From Peribacillus muralis (lineage in GTDB: Bacteria > Bacillota > Bacilli > Bacillales > DSM-1321): a stretch of 64,000 bases of DNA. Where the stretch lies: NCBI RefSeq assembly GCF_001439925.1, contig NZ_LMBV01000001.1, positions 26,884-90,883 on the forward strand, given 5' to 3'. Position numbers and translations under genes: made by a program. The notes under the pieces are model-generated. The model saw nothing but the letters and a program-made list of their open reading frames with translations. It did no database searches and had not been told where the DNA came from. Shown piece after piece: positions 29,396-39,508 of the stretch (position 1 is its first letter; each line of letters starts with the position of its first letter).

Positions 29396-30679
29396 ATGAA
29401 AAATGAAAGAGTGCAACAATTACAACAAAGCTGGGAAAACGACTCACGGTGGACAGGAATCAAGCGTCCTTATACGGCTGAAGAGGTAATTAAATTAAGA
29501 GGTTCGATCGATATCGAGCAAACATTGGCGCGCCGCGGTTCTGAAAAACTATGGAACTTATTGCATACTGAGGATTTCATCAATGCATTGGGAGCATTGA
29601 CCGGCAACCAAGCGATGCAACAGGTGAAGGCCGGTTTAAAAGCGATCTACCTAAGTGGCTGGCAAGTGGCAGCCGATGCTAACATTGCAGGACAAATGTA
29701 CCCGGACCAAAGTTTATATCCAGCCAACTCCGTGCCGCAAGTGGTTAAACGCATTAATCAGACCCTTCAGCGTGCAGACCAAATCAGCTTTGCCGAAGGA
29801 AAAGATGATATCGATTGGTTCGCTCCAATCGTAGCGGATGCTGAGGCTGGATTTGGAGGCTCCCTTAATGTTTTTGAATTAATGAAAGGGATGATTGAAG
29901 CAGGAGCGGCTGGCGTTCACTTTGAAGATCAACTTTCCTCCGAGAAAAAATGCGGACACTTAGGCGGCAAGGTTCTGCTTCCGACCCAAACGGCCGTGCG
30001 TAATTTGGTTTCCGCCCGATTGGCAGCGGACGTAATGGGGACACCAACGATCTTAATTGCCCGTACGGATGCAGATGCTGCAGATTTGATCACCGACGAT
30101 ATCGATCCGGTGGATGCGCCTTTCATCACAGGTGAAAGAACTCCAGAAGGGTTCTACCGTACCAACGCAGGCCTGGACCAAGCGATTGCACGCGGCTTGG
30201 CGTATGCACCATATGCCGACCTGATCTGGTGCGAGACTTCTGAACCTAATCTAGCGGATGCCCGCCGCTTTGCAGAAGCGATTCATGCAGAATTCCCAGG
30301 GAAACTGCTTGCTTACAATTGTTCACCATCATTTAACTGGAAAGCGAAATTAAGCGACGAAGAAATTGCCAGCTACCAAGTCGAATTGGGTAAACTGGGC
30401 TATAAGTTCCAATTCGTCACTCTTGCAGGCTTCCATTCATTGAATCATAGCATGTTCAATCTTGCTCTCGGTTATAAAGAGCGTGGAATGGCTGCATACT
30501 CTGAATTGCAACAAGCTGAGTTCGCCAGTGAAGCTGAAGGCTATACGGCAACACGTCATCAACGGGAAGTGGGAACCGGTTATTTCGATGAAGTGGCACA
30601 AGTCGTTTCAGGTGGAACCTCATCCACGACAGCACTAGCGGGTTCTACGGAAGCAGAGCAATTCGAGACCTCGAAATAA
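29396..30679 (+). CDS. aceA: Isocitrate lyase
   Basis: Splits isocitrate into succinate and glyoxylate, allowing growth on acetate or fatty acids. It has 427 residues from ATG 29396, eight bases after AGGAGG (29382-29387); ATG 29390 is too close to that site. The catalytic KKCGH motif (Cys about residue 186) and the ADAEAGFGG metal-binding loop are intact. It competes for isocitrate with Icd, encoded 4.9 kb downstream. It forms an operon with aceB and ends at a strong terminator. Confidence 0.96.
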   Translation: MKNERVQQLQQSWENDSRWTGIKRPYTAEEVIKLRGSIDIEQTLARRGSEKLWNLLHTEDFINALGALTGNQAMQQVKAGLKAIYLSGWQVAADANIAGQMYPDQSLYPANSVPQVVKRINQTLQRADQISFAEGKDDIDWFAPIVADAEAGFGGSLNVFELMKGMIEAGAAGVHFEDQLSSEKKCGHLGGKVLLPTQTAVRNLVSARLAADVMGTPTILIARTDADAADLITDDIDPVDAPFITGERTPEGFYRTNAGLDQAIARGLAYAPYADLIWCETSEPNLADARRFAEAIHAEFPGKLLAYNCSPSFNWKAKLSDEEIASYQVELGKLGYKFQFVTLAGFHSLNHSMFNLALGYKERGMAAYSELQQAEFASEAEGYTATRHQREVGTGYFDEVAQVVSGGTSSTTALAGSTEAEQFETSK

Positions 30680-30688
30680 GCTTGACAT

Positions 30689-30721
30689 AAAAAATCCGCC
30701 TCCATCCGAGGCGGATTTTTA
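30689..30721 (+). terminator. Terminator after aceA, probably bidirectional
   Basis: aaaaatccgcct and aggcggattttt form a 12-bp stem flanked by A and T runs, between aceA and the convergent ytvI. Confidence 0.88.
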
Positions 30722-30757
30722 TATGGTCTTTAGGAGAATGTTATCATATTATTGGTG

Positions 30758-31885
30758 TTATGTGGTTTTTTTTGTATCCGCACCGATGATGAAGGTCCAG
30801 ATGGCTTTGAAGACATGGGCGCGTTGAAGTGTATTGAATATCACGAGTACGACGGGTCCTGCTATAAGCCCTAGGAATCCAATCAACTTGAATCCGATGA
30901 ACAGGGCGATGAGAGTGGCAAGCGGATCGAGACCGATACTGGAAGAGAGAACCTTTGGCTCTATTAATTGACGCTGGACGACAACGATTATGTAAAGCAC
31001 GGACAAACCGATAGCGAGACTCGAATTTCCAGCGATGAACTCAAAGATGATCCACGGAATGAAGATCGTGCCAGTCCCTAAATACGGAATGATATCGACC
31101 AAGCCGCATATTAGGGCAATCGTAATCGAATAGTTCACCCCTAAAATGAGAAACCCAATCAAAATCGTAACAGTCGTCAATGAAACAAGCGTGAATTGTG
31201 CCCGGATAAAGCCGAACAAGGCCCGTTTTAAATCCCTGAATAAACGCTTGGCACCCGCAAAAATCTTATCAGGCAACACACGTCCGGTCATTCTGCCAAA
31301 GGTATCCCAATCCTTGCTGATGAAGAAAGTACCAAGCAAAGTAAAAAGGAGAGCTGTTGCCGTGGTTGGGAACCAGCCGATGATTGTGGGAATGTTCTTC
31401 AAGAAAGTTTGAATGAAGCCGCTTACTCCTGTAGTGATGGTTTCGCCGATATTTTGGATATTCTTGAGGACGGTGTCCTGCTGTCCGGTATCCAAATTAT
31501 TGAACATGGAAGCGATTTGTTTATATAAAGGGATGATGGTGGTGGCGATGTAAGACTCTATATAGTCGACGATCGTTTCGATGTGTTCAGGTATGACTCC
31601 TGCCAGGTAATTGGTACCTGATATGATTTCGGTGATCAGTAAGGTGATGAGCCCCGCAAATGAAAGAAAAATGAGCAAGAGGGAAATGAATACGGCAAAC
31701 CCCCTTGGTAGCCTGCCTTTCTTTTCGAAGAAAGTGACAAGTGGGTTCATCAAGAATGCGATAACCATGGCAATGATGAATGGATAGGTATATTTAGATA
31801 AATAAAACAAGGCAATCCCACCTAAAATTACTCCGCCGATGACGAGTAAAAAACGAATGAAGCGATACATATAAACTGGATTCAA
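30758..31885 (-). CDS. ytvI: YtvI, AI-2E/permease family membrane protein
   Basis: A 375-residue integral membrane protein of the AI-2E (PerM) family with about seven or eight membrane spans. The N-terminal pair spans about residues 8-45, a large extracytoplasmic loop covers about 85-150, and the C-terminal bundle contains the conserved PYLGT segment. The subgroup matches the sporulation protein YtvI. The start is TTG 31885, eight bases after AAGGAGG on the minus strand. It runs opposite to its neighbours. The substrate is unknown. Confidence 0.87.
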   Translation of the reverse strand: MNPVYMYRFIRFLLVIGGVILGGIALFYLSKYTYPFIIAMVIAFLMNPLVTFFEKKGRLPRGFAVFISLLLIFLSFAGLITLLITEIISGTNYLAGVIPEHIETIVDYIESYIATTIIPLYKQIASMFNNLDTGQQDTVLKNIQNIGETITTGVSGFIQTFLKNIPTIIGWFPTTATALLFTLLGTFFISKDWDTFGRMTGRVLPDKIFAGAKRLFRDLKRALFGFIRAQFTLVSLTTVTILIGFLILGVNYSITIALICGLVDIIPYLGTGTIFIPWIIFEFIAGNSSLAIGLSVLYIIVVVQRQLIEPKVLSSSIGLDPLATLIALFIGFKLIGFLGLIAGPVVLVIFNTLQRAHVFKAIWTFIIGADTKKTT

Positions 31886-32065
31886 GACATATCCTCCTTC
31901 TATTATAAAGTTTGTATTATAATTGTAACGAGAATGGAAATGAAAGGAAAGATTCTTTCTTCATTCCCTTTAACTTTTTCCGTCAATCGAGCGCTCAATA
32001 AATCAGGAAAGAGAATTGTTTGTTATGTTAAAATAATGAAAAACTAGATTGGAGTCGAAGGAATA

Positions 32066-32527
32066 ATGGTATACGGACCTATCGCATTTTTAGTATTACT
32101 TGCAGCAATTGGCTGGTTCGGAAAAAACACGTCGCTAATCATGGCTGCTGGTTTTCTTCTTATCATGAAAGTGGTCGGTCTCGATGCAAAGGTTTTCCCC
32201 TACCTGGAGGCGAAAGGAATCAATTTGGGAGTGACGATCATCACCATTTCCGTTCTGATACCGATAGCTAACGGGACAATTGGGTTCAAGGAACTCGGAG
32301 ATGCGGTTAAATCTCCTTATGCCTGGATCGCGCTAGCTTCCGGAATAGCGGTTGCGCTCATAGCGAAAAATGGAATAACACTTTTGTCACATGATCCGCA
32401 CATTACCACGGCCCTTGTTTTTGGGACGATTCTTGCGGTCGCCTTATTCAAGGGCGTGGCTGTCGGTCCGTTAATCGGGGCGGGCATCGCTTATTTATGC
32501 ATGCAGATCTTCAATTTTTTTAAATGA
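32066..32527 (+). CDS. ytwI: DUF441 family membrane protein YtwI
   Basis: A 153-residue protein with four predicted membrane spans (about 5-30, 52-72, 85-105, 115-150), typical of DUF441. The conserved KGINLGVTIITISVLIP segment identifies it. The function is unknown. The location between ytvI and citZ is the same as in B. subtilis. AAGGA lies three bases before the ATG. Confidence 0.88.
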   Translation: MVYGPIAFLVLLAAIGWFGKNTSLIMAAGFLLIMKVVGLDAKVFPYLEAKGINLGVTIITISVLIPIANGTIGFKELGDAVKSPYAWIALASGIAVALIAKNGITLLSHDPHITTALVFGTILAVALFKGVAVGPLIGAGIAYLCMQIFNFFK

Positions 32528-33062
32528 AGGGTTTGTAAAGGGTAGAAGAATTCGAACGTTTTGAAAATGGAAATATGCTATTTAATGTTTCATTTATTCT
32601 GCCTTGCAGCAAATTTCTAAAAAAACGTCTCGATCCAGCTTTAAAAATGCAAGAGAATATGTAGCTAATTCTTCTGATAAAATAATAATTTTTTCACATT
32701 TTAAGTGCTTTTCATTCCCAAAAAAGTGTTTATTGTTTATAATAATGATGTAACTGCTCTGGATTATTAAAATTGAGATTCAGAATATCAATGATATTTA
32801 TGAGGAATCTTAAAAAAGATGTAGTTATTGAGCAAGCGCTCACTAGGAATAGCTACAAGCATTAAATTTTTAGATCTTGTCTTAAGGTTTAGCGTACATT
32901 TTAATTATGGGGGTTTTTTTCTGTGAACGCTTCCAACTTAAGATGTATGTCTTCTGCTAAAAAATAGATGGTTGTAATCAATAGCTAATCTCTTGGAAGC
33001 GCTATATTTATACGCAATGAGCAAGGACATAGGGGAATATTCAGGAAAAGGAGAGATTTAGT
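32528..33062 (+). promoter_or_regulatory. Long citZ upstream region with cre-like inverted repeat
   Basis: This 535-base AT-rich gap has no gene. A likely promoter is TTGTCT (32877-32882), a 17-base spacer and TTTAAT (32900-32905). Downstream, cgcttccaa (32928-32936) and ttggaagcg (32993-33001) form an inverted repeat 56 bases apart. Both arms lie in sequences resembling CcpA cre sites (TGTGAACGCTTCCA and its counterpart), each with about two mismatches. B. subtilis citZ is repressed through CcpA and CcpC, so regulation here is expected, but these assignments are tentative. Confidence 0.45.
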
Positions 33063-34178
33063 ATGACAGCAACAAAAGGTCTTGAAGGTGTGGTAGCAAC
33101 AACTTCATCAGTAAGCTCCATCATCGATGATACATTAACGTATGTAGGTTATGACATCGACGATTTGGCTGTAAATGCAACGTTCGAAGAAGTAATCTAT
33201 CTATTATGGCATGGAGCTCTTCCAACCAAAAGCCAATTAGAAGAATTAACTAAACAGCTTGCTGAAAATGCTGATATTCCAGCTGAAGTGGTCAATCATT
33301 TCAATACTTACCCAATCGATAAAGTGCACCCAATGGGAGCCCTTCGCACAGCCGTTTCCCTACTTGGTCTATATGATGAAGAGGCAGACGTCATGAGTGA
33401 AGATGCTAACTACCGTAAAGCCATCCGCATCCAAGCTAAAATCCCTACTTTGGTAACAACTTTCGCTCGTATCCGTCAAGGAAAAGAATCGATTGCACCT
33501 CGTACAGATTTAAGCTTTGCTGCTAACTTCTTATACATGTTAAGCGGTAATGAACCAACGGCAATTGAAGAAGAAGCATTCAACAAAGCATTGGTCCTTC
33601 ATGCTGACCATGAATTGAACGCCTCTACATTCACAGCACGCGTTTGTGTGGCTACATTATCCGATATCTATTCTGGCGTTACTTCTGCCCTTGGCGCCTT
33701 GAAAGGCCCACTTCACGGCGGAGCTAACGAACAAGTCATGAAAATGCTTACGGAAATTGGTTCCGTTGAAAACGTTGAGCCTTACATCAACGAAAAATTA
33801 GCCAATAAAGAAAAAATCATGGGCTTTGGCCACCGTGTATACCGTAAAGGCGATCCACGTGCCAAGCACCTTAAAGAAATGTCCCAAAAATTGACGGAGC
33901 TTACTGGACAGCCTCAATATTATGATATGTCCATTAAAATCAATGACATCGTAACTGGTCAAAAAAATCTTCCGCCAAACGTGGATTTCTATTCTGCTTC
34001 GGTATACCACAGTTTAGGTATCGAGCACGACCTATTCACACCAATCTTTGCTGTAAGCCGTGCTTCAGGCTGGATTGCTCATATCCTTGAGCAATATTCA
34101 AACAACCGTTTGATCCGTCCGCGTGCAGATTATGTTGGACCAGGTATGCAAAAATACGTACCAATCGAAAAACGCTAA
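33063..34178 (+). CDS. citZ: Citrate synthase
   Basis: Condenses oxaloacetate with acetyl-CoA, the entry step of the TCA cycle. It has 371 residues, the short Gram-positive type I form. The catalytic histidines lie in GPLHGGANE and GFGHRVYRKGDPR, and the catalytic Asp in NVDFYSAS. AAAGGAGAG precedes the ATG. First gene of the citZ-icd-mdh cluster. Codon choice (AAA, GAA, GGT, CGT rich) suggests high expression. Confidence 0.96.
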   Translation: MTATKGLEGVVATTSSVSSIIDDTLTYVGYDIDDLAVNATFEEVIYLLWHGALPTKSQLEELTKQLAENADIPAEVVNHFNTYPIDKVHPMGALRTAVSLLGLYDEEADVMSEDANYRKAIRIQAKIPTLVTTFARIRQGKESIAPRTDLSFAANFLYMLSGNEPTAIEEEAFNKALVLHADHELNASTFTARVCVATLSDIYSGVTSALGALKGPLHGGANEQVMKMLTEIGSVENVEPYINEKLANKEKIMGFGHRVYRKGDPRAKHLKEMSQKLTELTGQPQYYDMSIKINDIVTGQKNLPPNVDFYSASVYHSLGIEHDLFTPIFAVSRASGWIAHILEQYSNNRLIRPRADYVGPGMQKYVPIEKR

Positions 34179-34315
34179 TTAAAAGTTTTTCGAAACTTAT
34201 TTTTATTTCAGCGAATTTGTAGTAAATTAATAGATGTGAGTAAAAGGGGTTAGTGGTGCTGCCTGTTTTAATGGTGGACCATCTAACCTTTGAATTTGAA
34301 TCGGAGGTAAGAAAC

Positions 34316-35587
34316 ATGACACAAAGCCAAAAAATCACAGTTACTAACGGTGCTCTTAACGTGCCAAACAACCCAATCGTTCCTTATATTGAGGGAGACG
34401 GAATCGGTCCTGATATCTGGGCAGCAGCTTCTCGCGTTTTGGACGCAGCAGTTGAAAAAGCCTACAATGGCGAAAAGAAAATCGAATGGAAAGAAGTTTT
34501 AGCTGGACAAAAAGCATTTGACCAAACAGGCGAATGGCTTCCACAAGAAACTCTTGATGTCATTAACGAATATCTAATCGCAATTAAAGGACCACTTACA
34601 ACTCCAATCGGTGGCGGTATCCGTTCATTGAACGTAGCATTACGTCAAGTATTGGACTTATTCGTATGTCTTCGCCCAGTACGTTACTTCGATGGTGTAC
34701 CTTCACCAGTTAAACGTCCGGAAGACACTGACATGGTCATCTTCCGTGAAAACACTGAAGACATCTATGCAGGTATCGAATATGCAAAAGGTTCTGACGA
34801 AGCGAAGAAATTAATCGACTTCCTACAAACTGAATTCGGTGTTACAAACATCCGTTTCCCAGAAACTTCAGGTATCGGAATCAAACCGATTTCCGAAGAA
34901 GGAACAAAGCGTCTTGTTCGCTCTGCGCTTAACTATGCGATCAAAGAAGGCCGTAAATCTTTAACGCTTGTTCATAAAGGTAACATCATGAAATTCACGG
35001 AAGGCGCATTCAAATCTTGGGGTTATGAAGTGGCTGAACAAGAATTCGCCGATAAAGTGTTCACATGGAACCAATATGACAAAATTAAAGACGCAGAAGG
35101 CACGGAAGCTGCTAACCAAGCACAATCTGCTGCTGAAGCTGAAGGCAAAATCATCGTTAAGGATTCCATTGCTGATATCTTCTTACAACAAATCCTGACT
35201 CGTCCAAAAGAGTTTGATGTTGTTGCAACAATGAACTTGAACGGAGATTACATTTCTGATGCACTTGCTGCACAAGTTGGCGGAATTGGTATCGCTCCAG
35301 GAGCAAACATCAACTACGAAACTGGACATGCCATCTTCGAAGCAACTCACGGAACGGCTCCAAAATATGCTGGTCTTGATAAAGTTAACCCATCTTCAGT
35401 TCTTCTTTCAGGCGTTCTTTTACTTGAGCACCTTGGCTGGAACGAAGCTGCAAACAGCATCACTAAATCAGTTGAACAAACGATCGCTTCTAAAGTTGTT
35501 ACATACGACTTTGCCCGCCTAATGGAAGGTGCAACAGAAGTTAAATGTTCCGAGTTCGCTGACGAGCTTATCAAAAACCTTAAATAA
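34316..35587 (+). CDS. icd: Isocitrate dehydrogenase (NADP)
   Basis: Oxidatively decarboxylates isocitrate to 2-oxoglutarate with NADP. ATG 34316 (423 residues, the B. subtilis length) follows CGGAGGTAA. The longer frame from 34253 has no ribosome-binding site and adds non-conserved sequence. The N-terminal [11 protein letters not shown], the substrate loop with the regulatory Ser in [22 protein letters not shown] and the C-terminal [11 protein letters not shown] are all present. Its activity opposes AceA at the isocitrate branch point. No IDH kinase (aceK) is in this window. Confidence 0.96.
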   Translation: MTQSQKITVTNGALNVPNNPIVPYIEGDGIGPDIWAAASRVLDAAVEKAYNGEKKIEWKEVLAGQKAFDQTGEWLPQETLDVINEYLIAIKGPLTTPIGGGIRSLNVALRQVLDLFVCLRPVRYFDGVPSPVKRPEDTDMVIFRENTEDIYAGIEYAKGSDEAKKLIDFLQTEFGVTNIRFPETSGIGIKPISEEGTKRLVRSALNYAIKEGRKSLTLVHKGNIMKFTEGAFKSWGYEVAEQEFADKVFTWNQYDKIKDAEGTEAANQAQSAAEAEGKIIVKDSIADIFLQQILTRPKEFDVVATMNLNGDYISDALAAQVGGIGIAPGANINYETGHAIFEATHGTAPKYAGLDKVNPSSVLLSGVLLLEHLGWNEAANSITKSVEQTIASKVVTYDFARLMEGATEVKCSEFADELIKNLK

Positions 35588-35604
35588 TAAATGCTAAGTA
35601 TGCT

Positions 35605-35640
35605 TTCTGGAAAAGTTCCTTTACGGGTTCTTTTCCAGAA
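35605..35640 (+). other. Intercistronic hairpin between icd and mdh
   Basis: ttctggaaaag pairs with cttttccagaa around a 14-base loop. There is no T run, so it is more likely an mRNA-stability or attenuation structure than a full terminator. Confidence 0.55.
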
Positions 35641-35719
35641 GGCTTATATGTGTATATGAGTATGTTTTATGTATGTTAAAAGTATTCCGAAAATTCGATG
35701 ACTTCGAGGAGGAAATAAC

Positions 35720-36655
35720 ATGTCTAGACGTAAAAAGATCACAGTGGTTGGTGCAGGTTTCACTGGTGCTACGGCTGCATTCCTGGCAGCTCAAAAAGAA
35801 CTTGGCGATATCATTCTAGTGGATATTCCACAAGCCGAAAACCCTACAAAGGGTAAAGCGCTTGATATGGCGGAGGCAGGTCCCGTTCTTGGATTCGACG
35901 CTAACATCATCGGTACATCCGATTATGCCGATACAAAAGATTCTGACGTCGTCATCATCACTGCCGGTATTGCTCGCAAGCCGGGGATGAGCCGTGACGA
36001 CTTAGTTCAAACCAACCAAAAAGTTATGAAATCGGTAACTAAAGAAGTGGTTAAGCATTCTCCAAATACAACGATCATCGTGTTGACTAACCCAGTTGAT
36101 GCCATGACATACACCGTTTTTAAGGAATCAGGTTTTCCTAAGGAACGCGTAATTGGACAATCAGGTGTACTTGATACAGCGCGTTTCCGGACTTTCGTAG
36201 CACAAGAGTTGAACTTGTCCGTTAAAGATGTAACTGGCTTCGTCCTTGGCGGACACGGTGACGATATGGTTCCTCTAGTACGTTACTCTTATGCTGGCGG
36301 AATTCCTTTGGAAACATTGATCCCTCAAGATCGTTTAGAAGCAATCGTGGCCCGTACCCGTACTGGCGGCGGAGAAATCGTAAACCTTCTTGGAAACGGC
36401 AGCGCCTACTATGCCCCTGCTGCTTCCTTAGTGGAGATGGTTGAAGCGATCCTCAAAGACCAACGCCGTGTTCTTCCATCGATCGCTTATCTAGAAGGTG
36501 AATACGGATTTGAAGGAATCTACCTCGGGGTGCCGACTGTACTAGGTGCAAACGGTATTGAACAAATCATCGAACTTGAATTGACTGATGATGAAAAAGC
36601 GGCACTTGCCAAATCAGTTGAATCAGTTAAAGCAGTCATGCAAGTTCTTCAGTAA
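35720..36655 (+). CDS. mdh: Malate dehydrogenase
   Basis: NAD-dependent malate dehydrogenase of the LDH-like type; 311 residues. The Rossmann motif [12 protein letters not shown] has an F where many relatives have N or G. The catalytic GHGDDMVPL His, the substrate Arg region [12 protein letters not shown] and the TNPVD motif are intact, and Arg at the specificity loop fits malate rather than lactate. AGGAGG lies eight bases before the ATG. Last gene of the TCA cluster. Confidence 0.96.
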   Translation: MSRRKKITVVGAGFTGATAAFLAAQKELGDIILVDIPQAENPTKGKALDMAEAGPVLGFDANIIGTSDYADTKDSDVVIITAGIARKPGMSRDDLVQTNQKVMKSVTKEVVKHSPNTTIIVLTNPVDAMTYTVFKESGFPKERVIGQSGVLDTARFRTFVAQELNLSVKDVTGFVLGGHGDDMVPLVRYSYAGGIPLETLIPQDRLEAIVARTRTGGGEIVNLLGNGSAYYAPAASLVEMVEAILKDQRRVLPSIAYLEGEYGFEGIYLGVPTVLGANGIEQIIELELTDDEKAALAKSVESVKAVMQVLQ

Positions 36656-36677
36656 GGAATCCGTGAAGGTTCCTTTG

Positions 36678-36742
36678 CTAACTGCCCGGATATGGGAAGG
36701 GTGGCTAATGCCCTACCTAATTTCCAGGCAGTTTTTTTATTT
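36678..36742 (+). terminator. Terminator after mdh
   Basis: aactgcc and ggcagtt close a long imperfect hairpin (about 41 bases inside) followed by seven T residues. Confidence 0.65.
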
Positions 36743-36879
36743 TACGCTAATAATCAAAAGGAATTGCGGGCGATGATTTTTTTATGTGTAAATTACAGAT
36801 AATATTCTTTATAATGGAATTGGATGAGTAGATTGAAGAATTCGGTCTTTAAGGGTAATACATAATTCAGGAGGATCTA

Positions 36880-37599
36880 ATGTCAAAGAAAATTCTCGTA
36901 GTGGATGATGAACAATCAATAGTTACCTTACTTCAGTACAACCTAGAACAAGCAGGCTATGCGGTGGTCACGGCTTCGGATGGAGAAGAAGGCCTTCAGG
37001 CTGCAGTAGACATCCGTCCCGATATAGTCGTATTGGATTTGATGCTTCCTAAAATGGATGGACTTGAAGTATGTAAACAGCTTCGCCAGCAAAAAATCAA
37101 TATACCGATCTTGATGCTGACAGCTAAGGACGACGAATTTGATAAAGTGCTCGGACTCGAACTTGGGGCAGATGATTACTTAACCAAGCCATTCAGTCCG
37201 CGTGAGGTCGTGGCAAGGATTAAAGCCATCTTAAGAAGATCGCAGCTGCAATCCAATGGAAGTCAGGCAGGTCATGATCAGGAAGATGGTCTCGTGCAGT
37301 TGGGCGACTTGAAAGTGTTTCCTGATCGATACGAAGCATTCTTTGATGAACAGCAATTAGAATTGACTCCGAAGGAATTTGAATTACTTTTGTATTTGGC
37401 AAAGCATAAAGGAAGAGTATTAACGAGGGACCAGCTTCTTAGTGCAGTCTGGAATTACGATTTCGCGGGCGATTCCCGAATCGTCGATGTACATATTAGC
37501 CACCTTCGTGAGAAAATCGAGAACGATACAAAAAAACCTTTATATATCAAAACGATCAGGGGCTTGGGCTATAAGCTTGAGGAGCCCAAAAAAGAATGA
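36880..37599 (+). CDS. phoP: Phosphate response regulator PhoP
   Basis: An OmpR-family response regulator of 239 residues. The receiver domain has D9 and D10, phospho-acceptor D53 in VLDLMLP and the Lys in LTKPF. The C-terminal winged helix binds TTAACA-type direct repeats. CAGGAGG precedes the ATG. It overlaps phoR by four bases (ATGA). Family knowledge: phosphorylated PhoP switches on the phosphate-starvation regulon. A candidate target box lies directly after phoR. Confidence 0.95.
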   Translation: MSKKILVVDDEQSIVTLLQYNLEQAGYAVVTASDGEEGLQAAVDIRPDIVVLDLMLPKMDGLEVCKQLRQQKINIPILMLTAKDDEFDKVLGLELGADDYLTKPFSPREVVARIKAILRRSQLQSNGSQAGHDQEDGLVQLGDLKVFPDRYEAFFDEQQLELTPKEFELLLYLAKHKGRVLTRDQLLSAVWNYDFAGDSRIVDVHISHLREKIENDTKKPLYIKTIRGLGYKLEEPKKE

Positions 37600-39374
37600 C
37601 GACCTATCGTAAAAAGCTCCTGTTTACCCTCATCACGCTTGTGATGGTCGTCCTGATGGCCGTGGGCTTTTTATTGGGGCATTTGTTCAAAAGCTATTAT
37701 ATTAAAACATTCAATGAGCGGATACAAAATGAAACATTTTTCATATCTACTTATATTCAAGAGCATGGGGGAATCGTCTCCTTTTTGGAAACAGGGAAAA
37801 CGGCAAAGCTGACGCCCCTCTTGGATTCGAACTTAACCATTCTCGCAACGAATGGGGACATATTATACGATTCGACTTCATCCAATGAAATACTAAAGAA
37901 CCATGCCAATGTCCTTCGCAAAATTACGTTGGAAAAAGGGCTTAAGCATGGGGAGGGGTACGAAGTGGTTGAAGGGGACTCGGACCTTCATTATTATTGG
38001 AAGACGGTTGAAAAGGATGGCGAGATTGAGGGTTTTGTTGTTCATAGCAACGAAATTGAAGCCATTCATCAAGTGAATAAGCAAATGTGGCAAATTTTGA
38101 TCATTTGTTTAGGGGTGGCTTTGATCATCATTCTCATGCTTGCCAGTAAAATCACTTCATACTATACCCGGCCGATCGAGCAGGCTACGATGACAGCCAT
38201 TGAATTGGCTAAAGGGAATTATGGGACTCGGACATTGGAACTGCATTCCGATGAAACGGGCATGCTGACAACCTCCTTGAACATATTGGCAAGGAACCTG
38301 CAAGAAACGGAGATAGCGAGGGAAATGAATCAGGATCGGTTGGAAACGCTTGTGGAAAATATCGGAAGTGGTGTCCTGCTTATAGATAGTAAGGGGTATA
38401 CCACCGTTATCAACCGTGAATTCAAAAAAAGCTTCCGGGTGGATGCCGCCTCGTTTCTGTTTCAAGAGTATTACTCGGTCATAAAAGATCAGGAAGTCAT
38501 CTCGATCATCGAAGAGATTTTTCGAACCGAAAAAACGATAAAACGTCAGGTGAAAATACCGCTTTCCATAGAACGCAAGCATTTTGAAATTTATGGGGCA
38601 CCCATCATCGGAAATCATGATGAATGGAAAGGAATCCTGCTCATTTTCCATGATATCACCGAATTGAAGCGGCTCGAGCAAATGCGCAAGGATTTCGTGG
38701 CGAACGTTTCCCATGAATTGAGGACACCGATTACTTCCATTAAAGGATTTTCCGAAACATTGTTGGACGGGGCCTTAAAAGACGAAAAGACATTGAAGCA
38801 CTTTTTATCGATCATTTTGAAAGAAAGTGACCGGCTGCAAGAACTAATTCAGGAGCTTTTGAATTTATCCAAGATGGAGCAGCAGGAATTCGTATTAAAA
38901 GCAGGCGTCGTGGACATTACGAAAGTCCTTCGTGAAATACAGGAGATGCTGATGGGGAAGCTGAAGGAAAAAGAAGTATCGCTTAAGATCATAGCATCAC
39001 AGGACCCGGTATTCATTGAAGGGGAATCGGACAGGATCAAACAGGTGTTCATTAATTTAATAACGAATGCATTGACGTATACGCCAAATGAAGGCAGCGT
39101 CACCGTGAATGTCATCGAGAATGAACAGACGGTGGACATTGTGGTCCAAGATAACGGGATCGGTATCGAAGAAAAAGAACTGCCGAGGATTTTTGAAAGG
39201 TTTTACCGGATCGATAAGGCCAGAAGCCGTGATTCGGGAGGAACGGGCATTGGTTTGGCCATCGTCAAGCATATTATAGAAGTCCATAAAGGCAAAATCA
39301 AAGTAGAGAGCAAACCTGGCAAAGGGACGACCTTTACAGTCACGCTAAACAAAAGCTTAAAAGGGAAAATGTAG
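37596..39374 (+). CDS. phoR: Phosphate sensor histidine kinase PhoR
   Basis: A 592-residue membrane-bound kinase that phosphorylates PhoP. TM1 is about residues 9-31, an extracytoplasmic PAS-like domain covers about 32-165, TM2 is about 168-188, then HAMP, a cytoplasmic PAS (about 250-350), HisKA with H373 in VSHELRTP, and HATPase_c with N, G1 (DNGIGIE) and G2 (GGTGIGLAI) boxes. In B. subtilis PhoR senses wall teichoic acid metabolism rather than phosphate directly. Translationally coupled to phoP. Confidence 0.95.
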   Translation: MTTYRKKLLFTLITLVMVVLMAVGFLLGHLFKSYYIKTFNERIQNETFFISTYIQEHGGIVSFLETGKTAKLTPLLDSNLTILATNGDILYDSTSSNEILKNHANVLRKITLEKGLKHGEGYEVVEGDSDLHYYWKTVEKDGEIEGFVVHSNEIEAIHQVNKQMWQILIICLGVALIIILMLASKITSYYTRPIEQATMTAIELAKGNYGTRTLELHSDETGMLTTSLNILARNLQETEIAREMNQDRLETLVENIGSGVLLIDSKGYTTVINREFKKSFRVDAASFLFQEYYSVIKDQEVISIIEEIFRTEKTIKRQVKIPLSIERKHFEIYGAPIIGNHDEWKGILLIFHDITELKRLEQMRKDFVANVSHELRTPITSIKGFSETLLDGALKDEKTLKHFLSIILKESDRLQELIQELLNLSKMEQQEFVLKAGVVDITKVLREIQEMLMGKLKEKEVSLKIIASQDPVFIEGESDRIKQVFINLITNALTYTPNEGSVTVNVIENEQTVDIVVQDNGIGIEEKELPRIFERFYRIDKARSRDSGGTGIGLAIVKHIIEVHKGKIKVESKPGKGTTFTVTLNKSLKGKM

Positions 39375-39385
39375 GTAATCGTGAA

Positions 39386-39439
39386 TTTACATTTCCTTTA
39401 CAAAGTCTTAAAACGAACTTCATAATGGGGGGTTACAAT
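39386..39439 (+). promoter_or_regulatory. Four-repeat Pho box and -10 element after phoR
   Basis: TTTACA (39386), TTTACA (39397), TTAAAA (39408) and TTCATA (39419) recur with an exact 11-bp period. They match the PhoP repeat TTHACA at 22 of 24 positions. Nine bases later comes TACAAT (39434-39439), the spacing seen in PhoP-activated promoters. The predicted start is about 39446. Confidence 0.75.
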
Positions 39440-39445
39440 GTTTGT

Positions 39446-39506
39446 ACAACCCCTCATCCAAGGAGTTAGCATCGGCAGAGACGAAAAACCGTCTCTGTCT
39501 TTATTT
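39446..39506 (+). ncRNA. Predicted short Pho-controlled transcript or attenuated leader
   Basis: Transcription from the Pho box promoter would reach a terminator-like hairpin (ggcagagacg / cgtctctgtc, 39474-39499, then tttattttt) after only about 60 bases. The product would be a very short RNA or, if read through, the leader of hflKC. No ORF with a plausible start lies inside it. This is a prediction only. Confidence 0.4.
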
Positions 39507-39508
39507 TT
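39474..39508 (+). terminator. Terminator between phoR and hflK
   Basis: The stem cagagacg / cgtctctg with a six-base loop is followed by tctttattttt. Confidence 0.75.

Noticed and set aside
36782-36798. TTATGT and TTACAG 11 bp apart upstream of phoP, possible PhoP autoregulation box
   Set aside because: Only two poor repeats are present and the 11-bp series does not continue; too weak to call.
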